64,000 bases of DNA from Taiwanofungus camphoratus (GCA_003999685.1 CP021232.1:248001-312000); one strand, 5' to 3'. Shown: positions 22,967-36,166, counted from the first letter of the stretch. Numbers and translations: made by a program. Notes: generated by a model from the sequence alone, not told the origin.

Positions 22967-23592
22967 TGTTACAAGGCAATACAGGTGTGGGCGTACATTT
23001 CATTTTCTCTCTACTTCGTGGACTAGCGGGTCATGTACACTTACAATTACCACCACCTTTCCAGACGGGCTGTCTGTCCCCGCTTAGTTATGGACCGTTA
23101 CTCAGAGGGGGCCATTTGGGCCTCTGACTCAGGGACACTTAGTAGGTACTGGTATCTGTGGAGCGAGGGCCGACTTGCCCTAAACCACCGTAGTACTTAA
23201 GGGGGTTGGCTCACTGCGGAGTACCCCAATCTTGTCCTCCTTTTGTTACACCCTGGTAACCGTTCTGTTACCCTGTTTCTTACCTAGTTATTCAGGGTTA
23301 CACTTTGGTAGCCTTAGTCGCACTACGTACTCGGACACCGTCGTTGTCCTTGTACTTTGTATATACCTTTGCTTATTCAACGGGTCTTCTCAGACCATCT
23401 ATCTCCTTGTGACTACACTCGGACTTAGACGACGTGACATAGCCCGCAACTCTCTCGAGACCGTTGGGTTAGCGGTTGAAGACTTAGGTGTATACTTGTC
23501 ATCAGCCAGGCTGACTCCTCGCATACACGCTTGACTACTCAACGACTTACCGTCACTAGTAGTCGCTTACGGGCGTAGACACCCCCGTAACA
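22967..23592. repeat. Second solo LTR nested in the plus-strand gypsy element
   Basis: The 626-bp sequence runs from TGTTACAAGG to CCCCGTAACA, has TG...CA ends and is flanked by the perfect 5-bp duplication GCGGG (22962-22966 and 23593-23597). It differs from the 20586-21068 LTR family. A TATATA-containing stretch near 23358 suggests plus-strand orientation. It interrupts the region between protease and reverse transcriptase. Confidence 0.88.
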
Positions 23593-26500
23593 GCGGGTTT
23601 TCACGCTTCGAGGATTTGATACCCCATCATCAAGGAGGAGCAGCCCTAGTCATCGACTATGATGGGGCAAAATCTAGTATTTCTTTTGTCACTCCGATTA
23701 ATTCTTCGATTTCCGCAGTCCAGTCTCTTTACCTCTCTGCTTGTTCATCAGTTGCCTCACAGTTACAGTCTCTCTATACCACAGACGCAAAAGCATCCAG
23801 TACGGCCACGTCGAATGCTTCGATGTGGGCTTTGACACTTCTATTTTCAGCCCCCCTCGCTTTGCTTCCTACTCCATCCTCTTTGAACTCTTTGACTCAC
23901 GCTTTCGACCTCTCAGCTTTTTAATTCCATTCTTCCAACATCTTCTACTTTGACTCATGAAACCTACGCAGCTACTAAGAAAAAGTACAAGCCAGTCATG
24001 CTCAAGACTTGTCCCATTCTAGGAGTGGTCCCAAAGCAGTTTCAAATAGTTCAAGACATCAAGGGTGACCCCCTATCCATTATGCCAGTACTCTCAACCA
24101 ACCCCCCACCCTTCGAACCTACTGGCCATTATATGCATGAACGCTTTGACATCACAGAGAAGCTTCATGACAGCAACTTTCTACTCCCCGATGAGCATCG
24201 AGTCCTCCATCACTTCATGTGCTTGCACAATGAAGCCTTCGCATGGACCAACGAAGAAAGGGGATGCTTCAAACCAGAATACTTCCCTCCCGTATATTTC
24301 CCTGTCATACTGCACACTCCCTGGGTGCAGAAGAATATCCCCATTCCACCCAGGATCTACAATCAAGTCTGCACAGTGATCAAGCAAAAGATCGACGCAG
24401 GAGTCTATGAGCCTTTGAACTTGTCGTATTGATTGTGCTGGTTCTGCGTAGTAAAGAAAGACGGGAAATCTCTTTGACTCGTACACTCCCTCGAGCCCCT
24501 TAATGCAGTTACTATACAGCACTCCAGCATACCACCTATGCCAGAATATCTCACAGAACAGTTTGAAGGAAGATTGTGTGGCAGCATGCTCGACCTCTAC
24601 GTAGGCTACGATGAACAACTCATCATGGAGTCTTTGAGAGACCTTACAACGTTCCAAACTCCCTACAGTGCCATGTGACTTGTCACCCTTCCGATGGGTT
24701 GGACAAACTCAGTCCCTATATTCCACAATGACATCACATACATTCTACAACCCAAAATCCCGCACTCTACAGTCCCCTACATCAACAACGTTCCCATCAA
24801 AGGCCCCGCATCTGACTACAATGATGAGTGGCTGCCTTTGAACTCTGGAATTCGAAGATTCATGTGGAACACTTTGAAAATTTGAATCAAATAGTCACTC
24901 AAATGCGATATGCAGGAGGAACCTTCTCTGGCATAAAGAGCATTCTCATCTCGTGTGAAATCATGGTCATAGGACACTGGTGTACTCTGGAAGGATGGTT
25001 ACCCAACAACTCTCAAGTCTCAGCAATACGCAACTGGGGCCCCTGTGCTATGCTCTCCGATATTTGAGCATTCCTAGACACCATCGGAGTCGTTCAAATA
25101 TTCATACACAACTTCACCCATCATGCCGATGCCCTTGTACATCTTACGAGGAAGGATGTAGAGTTCGAATTCGGTCCTGAGCAAATCACAGCACAAGAGG
25201 ACCTCAAGGATGCTCTACTCTCATCCCTCACACTACATGCTATCAACTACGATTCCCCATCCCCTGTAATCCTCACAGTCAACACTTCGTTCATCACAGT
25301 CGGGTACCATCTTTGCCAGTGCGATGAAGCCAACACTCGAGTTTGCTACTATAACAGATTTGGCTCTATCACATTGAACGATCATGAGTGAAGGTTCTCT
25401 CAACTGAAGCTTGAGATCTACAGTCTATTCCGTGCCCTTCGATCCCTTTGACTTTATCTTATCGGCGTTTGAAACCTCATCATAGAAGTCAATGCTTGCT
25501 ATATCAAAGGCATGCTCAAGAACCCAGATATCGCCCCCAGTGCAAGTATCAATCGCTGGATAGTAGCCATCCTCACATTCCACTTCACGATAGTACATGT
25601 CCCTGGTACAATGCATGGCCCCAATGGTCTCTCTCAATGTACGCCACAGTCAGGTGACACTGTCATAGAAGAAATCAATGAAGACTTCAACGACTGGATT
25701 GATCACATGCACTCCTTTGTCCATCAGATACTACCTCCCCCTCCTGCCCCTACGATGTCCATTCTAACCAATGCAGAAGCTGAGGACGGCTCCAATTTCA
25801 AAAAGGAAGAGGATAGCTACAAAATCATTCCACATTCAGAGCAAGTACAGCTTGCAGATGCAAGACTCGATGAGGTCCTTGAGTTTCATCAAACACTTTC
25901 AAAGCCAGAAGGCATTTCGGACGGTGAATACAAAGGGTTTCTCAAGTACTGCATGCTGTTCTTCCTGGATAATGACACTCTATAGTGAAAAGACAGCCAT
26001 GGCACACACAAGTTGGTCGTCAAGCCTGGTGATCGACTCTGAATCCTTTGAGAATGTCATGACCGCACCACTCATTGAGGCATCTATGTGATGAAAGTCT
26101 TCATCAACGAACAATTTTGGTGGCTGTTCCACTATGCAGATATAGCATGGTTTGTTTGAACATGCCATCTATGTCAGTCTCGTCAAGTTCAGCAGATTCT
26201 TATTCCCCCTACTGTCGCAATGCCCACTCCTATCTTTGCCAAGATACATATTGATATGATGCATATGCCCACGTCTGGCAGATACAAGTATCTCGTACAA
26301 GGAAGATGCTCCCTCATGATGTACCCCAAGTTTTGAATGCTTCAAAAAGAAACAGCCTCAGCACTCACTGACTGGATCTTCAAAGACATCCTCTGTTGAT
26401 GGGGCACCCTCAGCGAGATCATTACAGACAACGGTGCAGTGTTTATCAAGGTGGCAGACTATCTTTCAAAGAAGTACCACATCAACCACATTCAAATTAG

Positions 26501-27230
26501 CAGCTACAACTCAAGAGCAAATGGACTCGTTGAATGACCGCACTTCAGCATGAGACAAGCTTTGTTCAAAACTGCCAACAGAGACAAGAAGAAATGGTCT
26601 CACATGGCTTACTTTGTGTTTTGGTCCAAATGCATTACGACTCGATGATGCATGGGTTGCTCACCATACTTTGCAGTCATGGGCACCCATCCTCTCATCC
26701 CTCTCAACATTGTCAAAGCTATTTATCTTCAACCCCCTCCTACTTCAATTCTTTCTATGACCAATCTCATCGCACAAAGAGCAATTGCGCTTCAGAAACA
26801 TGTAGAACAAGTAGCTGAACTCAAATCGAAGGTCTACGAAGCCCATCAAACAGTGGCACTTCACTTTGAAAAGGAGCACAAGCACTCGATCAAGGACTTC
26901 AATTTCAAATGTGGAGACTTAGTGCTCATACGAAACACAAAGATCGAGAAGTCCCTGAATAGCAAGATGTGCCCCCGCTACCTAGGCCCCCTCATTGTTG
27001 TCTTGTGCAACAAGGGCAGCACATACATTGTCTGCAAACTGGACAGCACAGTCCTCAACAGGCCCATCACAGCATTCCAAGTCATTTCCTACTTCGCTCG
27101 ACAATCCATCCCCATCCCAGACAACCTAGAAGATGTCTCAATGGAGCATCTTCGAAAACTTGAACGATCCAATTCGCTTGGTGACAACGACAACGACATC
27201 CTTGAAGATGTTGAAGAAAGCAATCACTAG

Positions 27231-27511
27231 AAGCCCCTGTCCCTCTACTTGTACTACTATGATGCATACTTTCTACAGTCTCTTTTCTCTTACGATATGC
27301 TTAATTTCATCTCTTTTTCTATTGATCTAGTGTCATTTTACTTGTACCATACACAATTCAACTTGACTAAGTCATGATATCACTTTGACGTTCTATGAAC
27401 ACTTCGATTCAAACATTGTGTGGAGGCTCACTTTCTACGAGTCCTCCTAGGCAGTGATGACAAACTGAGCCTACCAGCATTTTGTTACATGGCGGTACTG
27501 GTGTGGACATA
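27231..27511. other. Spacer between gypsy pol end and Tc1 element
   Basis: No gene is seen. A GTGTGGAGGCTC stretch (about 27418-27430) might be the polypurine tract and start of the 3' LTR region of the gypsy element, but no matching 5' LTR was found, so this is unproven. Confidence 0.3.
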
Positions 27512-28380
27512 CAGTGACTCACAAAACTGTTGCAATGTTTGTCACTTTCTGACTGTTTGACCTATATCTCAGCAACCAGATATGCGATAGCTTCAAATGT
27601 TGGACCATTAGAAAGCCCTACATCATGGCTTTCCAATGTGATATCTATCATAAAAAAACAGACAAGTATATGTGAGATTATCTATCATTCTTTTAGAGAG
27701 TTCATTGCAATAGTTTTGTTGCTAGCATAATATGGAATAGAAAATACAAATTATTAGTACTTAGTATATCCTCCTTTTGCCTTTATCACAGCCTCTACCC
27801 TCCTAGGCATACTTTCTATCAAATTTTGACACACAGAAGCATCAATTGCATCCCATTCCTTCTCCACACGCTCCCAAAGCTCCAAAATCCCACTTGAAGG
27901 CTTTTCATACCCTGCAAGCCTTGTTTTCAAGTGTTGCCAAAGGTGCTCAATAGGATTGAGGTCAGGAGACTGAGCTGGCCATACCATGACATTAAAATCA
28001 TGGTCCTGAAACCACCTTTTAGCCTTTTTGCTAGTGTGCTTGGGGTTGTTATCTTGCTGGAAGATGACATCTTGAGGGGTTAGACCATAGTAAGTGATCC
28101 TTGAAGTTCATCCTCCAAGATGCTGACATAAAGGTCTGCATCCATCCTCCCATCAATCTTGCATGCCAATCCAACTCCTTCCCAAGTCATACAGCCTCAT
28201 ACCATGACACTCTCTTCACCAAACTTGACTGTTCCCTCCACCAGCCTGGCACTAAGACCCTCTCCTGGCTTTTTTCATGCCCATTTCCTTTCATCTGACC
28301 TCAGGTGATTGATTTTGGTCTCATCAGACCATATAACCTTCTTCCAATCATCCACAGTCCAGTGCTAATGACTCACAGCA
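27512..28380 (-). mobile_element. Truncated Tc1/mariner transposon (DD34E)
   Basis: On the minus strand the C-terminal two thirds of a Tc1 transposase is recognisable. It has the first Asp in WSDETKI (near 28320), the second Asp in IFQQDNNPKHTSK (near 28050), and the final Asn/Glu region SPDLNPIEHLW (near 27965) with exactly 34 residues between D and E. The last 77 codons are open (27754-27987). Stops after RKW and elsewhere, and one frameshift just before the second Asp, make it inactive. The 3' end at 27512 (CAGTGACTCACAAAACTG) follows a TA target. The 5' end, including the DNA-binding domain and left inverted repeat, is missing; the sequence switches to the long repeat at about 28380. Confidence 0.88.
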
Positions 28381-31012
28381 GACTTTTAGATACCACTTCA
28401 CATAAGATAGTTGATCTCATCTTCTCCTATTTAGCCAGATGTACTTCACTGTATATGAGAGAGACCCCTCAGTACATGCTACTCCCCGCTTGAGAATACT
28501 AGTTCTCCTACAGCTACAATCTCATAGCACACTAAGAATAGGGCCTTAGGAACCCTTTTAAGCCTCTAAGTCTTCAACCTAAGCTTCATCTCAGCTCATC
28601 TAACTACATCTACATCTGCAATAACACTTATGATTACACCTACACCCTTGAACTACACGCTACAATCCCCAAAGTCAGCAAGACTTCACACCCTGTGCAT
28701 ACTTCTCTAACTCCTCTATCTGGTGGGCCTCTGCCTTGGTTATACTCTAAAAGGCTCACATTGTGTTATTATCATGTCCTACTACATCTTATCCTCCATC
28801 CTATAATCTCCAATCCTGTCCCTATCATCTGGCTATGCTCCTAAACCCTTTAAACTATGTACAACATTTGGCTGATCCCTCATCATCCATTGCAACCTTG
28901 TACCTCTCTAAGGCAGTTTATACATTGCCTAGATCACACTCTAGCACTTCAGTATATTCCCTATCCCCTTTTTATACTCCCTATTCTGTTCTAAAATCAT
29001 CTAAAGTCCTACAAAGTTTAGCTAACTCCAGCTGACTTATGAGAATTTAGGAAGCCTCCCAGACAACTTTGCTACCTTTCATACTCCTTCTCATTTCCTT
29101 ACATATCATACCTTACCTCCTATCCCATCCCTACACCTCTAGCTTCCTTCTAAGTTCTTCTAAAAAACTTTGTACTTCATTGTAGAGCCTTGCAGCACTT
29201 CAGACCACTTCACGAGGCTTCACAGGTCTTTGAAGAACTTCAGACCCTTTTAGAAACCCTTAGCATGCAGGAGCAAGATCCTGAAAAGCAAGATCTTGGC
29301 CTTTTACTTCCTCAACCTATCAAAACAAGAGACATACAGGGTACTATACAGGCAGTTGCTTCCTTCTCCCATAGCTAGATAGTGTGCCTCACTCACTGTT
29401 ATACTGTTGCAGTGATATGACCTAGAGAGTCCTGAAGGGAGAACCTAGAGAGTAGGTCCGATGCATCTGAAAATAGAAGAGGTAGTATGATGGGAGGACT
29501 AAGGGGGAATACTAGAGGGAAGAGTGAGCAAAAGGACAATGGAGAAATCACCTAGACCACAATCAGGGGCCTAGAAGTCTTGTGTGTGCAAGAGAGTAAG
29601 GGGCCAATGAATCCTGCATGACAGGATCTTGTGCCAAGGTGTGAACAGTCCCAAAAAGGTAGGAACATAGTCTTCTAATCCTAAGGCAGCGAGCTGGTGG
29701 AATACCAGCCAAGTGCAAAGGAGTTGAAGGAAACTGAGGGTGAAACCGATAATAAACCAAAAACCAATGAATAACTGAAAACTGATATACTCAGGGGAGG
29801 GGCTGCAAATGGGGGATGCTGGTGGAGGGATGGAGCAAGGATCTGATATAGGTGATGACTAGCTGGATGAACTAAGCACAATGCATGCCTATAGGGTATA
29901 ATGAGGGCAGAGGCATGCCAGATGAGAGGGGAAGGGGGCTGCTGGATACTCAGACCAAAGTCACTCTGACTTCGAGAGTATAGGATGTAGGGGATGTAGG
30001 TATGCTGCAATATAAAATGTAGTACTGGCTGCTGGCTGAGAATATGCATAGAGATGATAGGAAAGAACCTTGTCAGACTGTTGAAAGACCTTAAAGCAGG
30101 GGAAACCCAAATCTGAACTCTGGAGGACAAGTCTGTAGATTCTGAGAGGCAAGACAGGAGCACATATCTTACTTTCCATCTGATAGGTACAGGAGACTAC
30201 ATAAAGGGCTTACAGTGTCAAAGTGTCTTATGCAAAATAAAACCAAAGAAACCAAAAACAAACAGAAAATTATAAAGTCTAGAAATTGATCAGTGTACCA
30301 TATGGAGAACTAAACCTAAGGGGGAAATGAAACAGTGACTCTGAATGTGGTAGAGAGGTTACTGAGGGATTGCACAAGAGAAGGAATGCTTATCTGGAGA
30401 TCATCACTAGGAAAAACAGACTACTTAGCAACACTTGAAAGAAAAAAGGGATCTGACAGCACTGGACAATCAAGCCAATGTGTAGGAGATCTAGGCAATG
30501 TGAGGGGACCATGTGTGCATCAAGGGCAAGAGGATGGGACTCCAGACCAAGAGACCAATAACCAAAACCAAGAACCAAAGACCGAAAACTGAAGGACTCC
30601 TGCTCAGCTTCTCTTGATCAAAGGTCTAGACTCATGGAGCATCAAGAGGGATGCTAGGAGAGACTGCTGGCATGTATTCTAGAATGTGAGAGACCACTCT
30701 CTTACAGTGGGGCTTCCAGAGTATCATGCAAGACTTCTATTATCAGAAATCCCATTGTTCTTCCTGGATAGGAAGACTGGATGGCCAGGGTATGGTCAGA
30801 CATATGTAGCACACCTGTCTGCCAAATGAGGTCATCTTCCAGGGATGGAGTGAGATTCTCAGTTCTTGTTATGACATTCAGTCCTCTGATGCTTGCCAGT
30901 ACAGCTGAGAAGTGTGCTGGAGACCAAAAGTATGTGATTTTGGGGCACAGAGGCATACTGGACCTATCAGCAGAGCACTCCCTAGGTACCAGGGTTATCT
31001 AGATCATATCAG
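28381..31012. repeat. Long dispersed repeat, copy C, split by an insertion
   Basis: Segments 28381-29412 and 30970-31012 are homologous to about 8645-9727 of copy A, in the same orientation. Shared features include CCACTTCACATAAGATAG near the left and CTAGATCATATCA at the right end. The interval 29413-30969 has no counterpart in copy A. Short ORFs here have no recognisable domains. Confidence 0.7.
29413..30969. repeat. LTR-like insertion in copy C
   Basis: The 1557-bp block is absent from copy A. It begins TGATATGACC, ends ACCTATCA (TGATA...TATCA) and is flanked by GCAG on both sides (29409-29412 and 30970-30973). This fits an LTR or LTR-bounded non-autonomous element with a 4-bp target duplication. 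No internal repeat pair or coding capacity is seen. Confidence 0.5.
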
Positions 31013-31022
31013 TGGGCAGTGT

Positions 31023-31715
31023 ATATGGTGTGGTGCTGGATGAGCAGTGGCACGTCTATGGCACCACAGCTCAACCTCACTGTTCTCGACCCCATGCCCT
31101 TCATATTCCACACTGCACACCTCACAGCCCTTATCAACATGGACAAGGCCTGGGATATGTGCCCCAGGGCAGAGGAGGGTGTGGCAGATGGTGTATATGA
31201 TGTGATGCTGGATGAGCAGTGATGCGTCTATGGCACTGCAGCTTGACCTTGCCACAGACACTGTGCTTGACCTCACACCCTTCAATTTTATCTCATGTGC
31301 CTCACAATCTTCATTAACCCCAAGTTGCTCAACATGCTCATGCATATGCATGCGTGTGCTGCTGCATGGGCTCAGCACACACATACAGTGTGGGCTGTGC
31401 AGGTGCATGCTCACAGACACCATACTGGTTAACATGGATTAAGGCCTGGGATGCATGTTCTGGCACAGAGGAGGACATGGCAGGCAATGCATATGGTGTG
31501 GCACTGGATGAGCAGCAGTGTGTCTACAGCACCACAGCTTAATCTTGTCATGGATGCCACACTCAACCCTGCATCCTTTGTGTTCTGCCTCACACATCTT
31601 GCTGCTCTTGTCAACCCCCAGTTGCTCAATGTGTGAGCATGCATGAGTGGTGTGCATGCACTGCTGTGTGGGCTCATCATGTATGATGTGGGTGGTGCAG
31701 GTGCTGACATAATGA
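31023..31715. repeat. Degenerate tandem repeat, about 180-300 bp units
   Basis: Three successive units begin with GGTGTGGTGCTGGATGAGCAG-like sequence at about 31023, 31201 and 31499. Each continues with a CACCACAGCTYAAYCT segment and a run ending near GGCCTGGGATR. Units 2 and 3 share an extra segment with TTGCTCAAYRTG. ORFs on either strand repeat with the units and are not genes. Confidence 0.65.
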
Positions 31716-33954
31716 TCAACTGGGACTGCTTGGTGTTGTGGTACTCATATTTGTGAGTCTGCCACTGTCAATCACAGTGAACATTTGACCCATATTGATG
31801 CCATCTTTTTTATAATCTAACAGTAGTAGCTATATGTAGATAAGGATGTATATCTAATATATTTCTTACCATCACTATCACTGGGTCTGTGAGTCTAAGT
31901 ATATAGGATATAATCTGACAAACAATTCAATTATCTTGGATAATACTTGATGACTTGGGTCTTATTAGACATTATTTAGTGATTATTTGTACTAATGGTA
32001 CTAATTTAGTGCCAGTTGTCAAGGGGGCCAGATAATGTGGGCTAATAATCACTAATGCTACTAATGCTACTAATGCTACTAATTTTTGGTTATTATCAAT
32101 AATTAGAGATGATCATGAAGAGTGATTTTCCCTGATGCACAGCATGACTGAGACTTGTAATCTTAACATCCAGGAGCATGCATCATATCTGGCACCTGCA
32201 GCTTACAGGAGATGAGACCCTTATGTTGTATCCATTGCCTATTGTTATATACCTCTCCAACACCTTTTCATCCCTCCACAGGCTACATTGGGAAATCAGC
32301 CAGAGTCTTGTAAAACCTGAGAGTGCTGACCAGCTGTGAGAAGAATGGTAGTCAATTGTATGGGCTTGCAAGACCTTGTAAGTGAGACTTATGGTTGTGA
32401 CACCTTATCAGAGCACAAAGGTCTTCTTGCTGCCTTATCATTGCATTCTGACACTCCTTAAACCCTCACCACACTGAAGGTCCCATGGTCACTGGCTGTC
32501 TGTGTACAGCAATCATCATGACTCTCAGCCACATGCTTATCGGTCATGTACCAGTCTTGTGTTTGCATGATCAGCAGCGGTAAGTATGATGGTGAGCTTC
32601 TATTGTAGAGTCAAACAATCTCAGTGCAATCCAAGCCTTATCCTCTCTGATAAGTAAATATAAGATAGCTCATCAGGCTGATTGTGGGCCAGCACCGGAA
32701 TTTATGTAGACTCTATATCAACTATCAAAATGAATATCTCCTACATGTGTGAGTAGCATGTGGTCAGAAGGCTCAGCAATATGTGTGCATGTGAGGTTTA
32801 TCTGGATTTCAAATCAAGATGCACAGGCATGTGTGTGCACTGATATGCAACATTGCTGACACTGTTTGGTTGCTATCATGCCACATGCTCTCAGACAACT
32901 GTTGTAGATTGCTATCTTGTTGAATGCAATTCAACAATGTTGGACTATGGATTCTGGTTTCTTGAATGTATAAAGCAACATTGTTCTTGCTAAAGTCAAG
33001 CATTGCTCACTTCCATTATTACATCTGTCCCCTGAGGTCACTGGTGTTCAGGGCACCTTGATGCTGTATGCCACCAAGTAAGTCCTATACAACTCACTTT
33101 GAAAGCAGTGGTCTTACATAGACAGGGAAATTGTATTGCTTGTTGAACACTCACTCAACCACATGGCATGACAGTCCAATAGTGTCTCCAAGTGGCAAAG
33201 GCAACAATGCACAGCAGCAGAACCCAAGGAACAAGCTGAGGCCTAGGTAACAAAGTAGTTTGTAGTGACTAATTTTCATTAGTGTATCTCCATTAGTATC
33301 TAGTTCAAATTAATTGAAACAAATATATATTTTGGAATAATCAGGTTGACAGTGTGCCCCTTGAGTACATGATGAGAATATGGACAGAATTGCCAATAAC
33401 CACCAGTATGAGATCTATTTGCAACAGCTACCTGTTCTTATCTCCAATGTGAGCCCTGGTGACAGATGGCAATTATTTGCTTGTATGGTAAAGCTATGCA
33501 AGCCTGACAAACCAGTATAAGAGCTCTCATTGTTGGCTAAGTTGACAAGTCTGACAGCAATGAGCAAGGTGTACCTGTTCTTGCCTCCGGTTATAAGATC
33601 GACTGTAAGGCTTGTGAATAGTGTGTATCTTACAGTCCTTGTAAGGCCTTGCAATGCCTTACCAGACCCATATCATTGCAGCACCATTTCCCCGATGTAT
33701 TCTTTAAGTGAAAAAAAAAGGATATTGAATGTACCATACATTCTGCCTTGATGAGAATTCAGAATTATTGCCAGAAATTGAACACACTGGGCCTTTCGAA
33801 GCTAGAGGTGCACGCACATTAGACAATGTGCATGTGTTTCCCACTTGTTCAGTCATTCAGATTTGAAATATGCATAACACATGTATCATGTTTGAGCCCA
33901 GGACTCGTTACAAGAACAAGAACTCCTACTCAACCATGTACTACATTCGACCGA
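31716..33954. other. Non-genic AT-rich stretch
   Basis: No gene or domain is recognised in 2.2 kb. Short features include a CTAATGCTACTAATGCTACTAAT run near 32050-32085 and AT-rich blocks near 31800-31960 and 33290-33340. It is probably decayed repeat sequence. Confidence 0.5.
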
Positions 33955-34446
33955 TCAAGCTAACCCAGCCTCCTCGCGGTGCCGCCGAATACGCGCGCAG
34001 TCTTCCTTGACCGACTTGACCATCTCCTCTATAGGTGTCCATATGAAGGTTATCTTACTGCGTGATGGTTGAATTCCCCCAAGCGTAATGTTCATCGTGT
34101 CCACCATGGACACCCACTCCAACTCACTCGCCTGGTTTTCTTCCAGCCATCGCTTGACGCTCCGATCCTTTTCGCCCTCCTCGGTCTCCCCAGGGTCTGT
34201 GTGATCGAACTCGATGAACGAGGTGAGGAGCACTAAGCCCATCTCGCTGGTATCTCGGGGGTGGTCGACTACTGCAGCCTTCATATGCAGCCGTTGAGTG
34301 TCAAATAACCAATCGTTGAAGGGATATTCCATGTGAATTTCGTTCTCTTTGGGATTTCTTTCTTGGTCAGCTTGAAAGCCAAGACATGTCGCGAGAGCGC
34401 GAGCGGTAGAAAATGACATGAAATAGCCACTGATTCTCCAAGTCAT
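33955..34446 (-). CDS. Hypothetical protein, 163 aa
   Basis: Not recognised. A single uninterrupted frame runs from the ATG at 34446 to a stop at 33955, with composition closer to the host genes on its left flank than to the repeats. The product is acidic and soluble-looking, with no signal peptide or membrane segment. Notable stretches are MEYPFNDWLFDTQRLHMKAAVVDHP, split around residues 40-65, an acidic DPGETEEGEKDRSVKRW region near the middle and a C-terminal charged helix ending EEAGLA. It could be an intact small gene or the surviving exon of a larger one. It marks the start of the gene-bearing half of the window. Confidence 0.5.
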   Translation of the reverse strand: MTWRISGYFMSFSTARALATCLGFQADQERNPKENEIHMEYPFNDWLFDTQRLHMKAAVVDHPRDTSEMGLVLLTSFIEFDHTDPGETEEGEKDRSVKRWLEENQASELEWVSMVDTMNITLGGIQPSRSKITFIWTPIEEMVKSVKEDCARIRRHREEAGLA

Positions 34447-34763
34447 ACTTCAGCTGAGAATGGAAGTAGAAGTGCGGCTCAGAAAGCGCTGGCCAGTGAT
34501 ATGACGAGGAACAATTCTCTCACTGTGAAAAGTGGTTGGTACACGTCGAGTGAATGACTGAATGATTCTGTATGAGTTACGAAAGATCAGTAAGTAGCTG
34601 AATGCGGTGGTGGTCCATTCTGCTTACTGTCTATTGAATAAACCTTGAGTTGTGGTGAGCTAAGCTGTAAGCTGAGCCTTTTGTTTCGGTTGCCCACATC
34701 GTGTGCTGTTATTGCCTTCTTTCTTGTTGACGTAAGTGAGAAATGGGTGTGCAGAGACCTCAG

Positions 34764-35774
34764 GCTATAAAAAGGTCATCCTCCATCTGGGGTGAGCTGC
34801 AACTCAATCTCACCAATATCGCAGGTCAGTCTAATGCGCTGCCCTGTCTGTGTTTTTGAAGTGAACAGTAGTCAGACTCATCGCGGCTATCCTTGTGTGC
34901 CATTAGCACCTCGCCTTGAACTCGGGCTACGCTTCAGCTGGTTAGCATGGGTTTCCCCATCCTCAAAAACCGAATCCGTGTCTGCAAGGCATCCGTAGGC
35001 CTAGGAGAGGAGAACGCGATGTTGCGCACGCCGTTTCAGAACCGCAACATAACAGTTCTATCAACAGCTCATAACTGATCTTTCCGACTCGGTAAGTCTT
35101 GGATCTATCCCATCCGACGTCCTGTTCATATCATGCGCGACCTTGGGTACTCGCAGGTGACGAAGCACGACCACCATAATACCACGCTGGCTTCGAGCTC
35201 GCTTTGCGGCAATCAGCTCAGTCAACGCAGTATACACTACGAAAGCTCTCTATGTGGCCCCATCAGTATGTCGTTGACTCCATATTGTCCTGCTGGAGGA
35301 CGCTTCTTGGTTAAAAACCCGGCCGCATCTTCGAGAACCTTTTGGTACAGGAGGACGGGCATCGACAGAGTCTTACGGCCCGTCTGTTGGTACATCGGAT
35401 GATGACAACTTTCCCGATTTTGTTGTCGCCGTTGGCGGTTCGCAACTCAACTTGGATGCCCTCTTTCTCGTTAGGGACGGAACTAAACCGGGAGCCACAG
35501 CTCTACAGGTAGAGTGTTACACCACATGGGTACAGGAAAACCAGCAGGGGATCCTACCTTTTACAGGTGATAATGATCAGACCTCTGCGGCCATACTTGC
35601 TTGTAGTGTGAAACGTACTATACTCAGGATATATGCTAGTGGGATTTGCAACGTGACATATGCAGACATTATCAGTAATGAAAGCCATACACTGTTGAAT
35701 AACTTCCTAATGCATATGGACACCTCGATTCTGTACAGACTTTCCCAATGTTGTAGTCGACAAAGAATGTGGTA
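34764..35774 (+). other. Possible gene remnant with introns
   Basis: A TATAAAAAGG box (34765-34774) is followed by stretches with splice-like signals (donor GTAAGTCTTGG at about 35092, acceptor CTCGCAG at about 35157). A plus-strand frame over 35299-35774 includes NFPDFVVAVGGSQLNLDALFLVRDGT. The reading frame upstream (35133-35400) does not match the later frame without a shift near 35340. No family is recognised. It may be a decayed gene. Confidence 0.3.
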
Positions 35775-36166
35775 AACAACCAGAATTCATATTTCAGTAT
35801 TGAGAGAGTACTAGCGAGACGCCGACACCCAACCCTCCGACCAGCCGTCGCCACAAGCGCTCTACAAGCGAGCAAGCCCCTGCTTCCTCCAGCAGACAAA
35901 AACGAACGGCAACGAGTCACTTGACCACCCGGCGCCGACATCGAGCTCCCATCCTCGCGAGCGCGGCGACTGCAGCAGAGCACGGCGCGAGACGCGACAC
36001 CCGCCCAGCGATCCCGAGCGCGCCGGGCCCTGGGCTGTCGACGCCGCCGCAAGTACCAGTGGATCCTGCCGTGCGTCTCGGGGGAGGGAACGGGAGTGCC
36101 AGCGTGCTCCGACGGGCGCTGCGGGGAAGTGGCGGCCCCGGCGCGTTCAGCAGCGCGCGCGAGTCG

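Larger units (their letters stand above)
15591..27230 (+). mobile_element. Degraded Ty3/gypsy element, plus strand, hosting nested insertions
   Basis: Fossil gypsy element. Gag begins at 15591 and, after an inserted transposon, resumes at 20075. The nucleocapsid knuckle C-x2-C-x4-H-x4-C (CHFCSDQNHSIQSC) is at 21074-21115. The aspartic protease (IVDPGSQIV) is near 22570-22610, reverse transcriptase at about 23950-24900, RNase H at about 25250-25640 and integrase from about 26090, with the C-terminal region open to 27230 (26652-27230). No chromodomain is obvious. It is broken many times, well over ten, and is split by four later insertions (16331-20066, 20586-21068, 21684-22063, 22967-23592), so it is the oldest layer here. 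Matching LTRs could not be assigned. Confidence 0.88.

Noticed and set aside
27754-27987. Independent small host gene of 77 aa
   Set aside because: It is the C-terminal end of a Tc1 transposase with the SPDLNPIEHLW motif.
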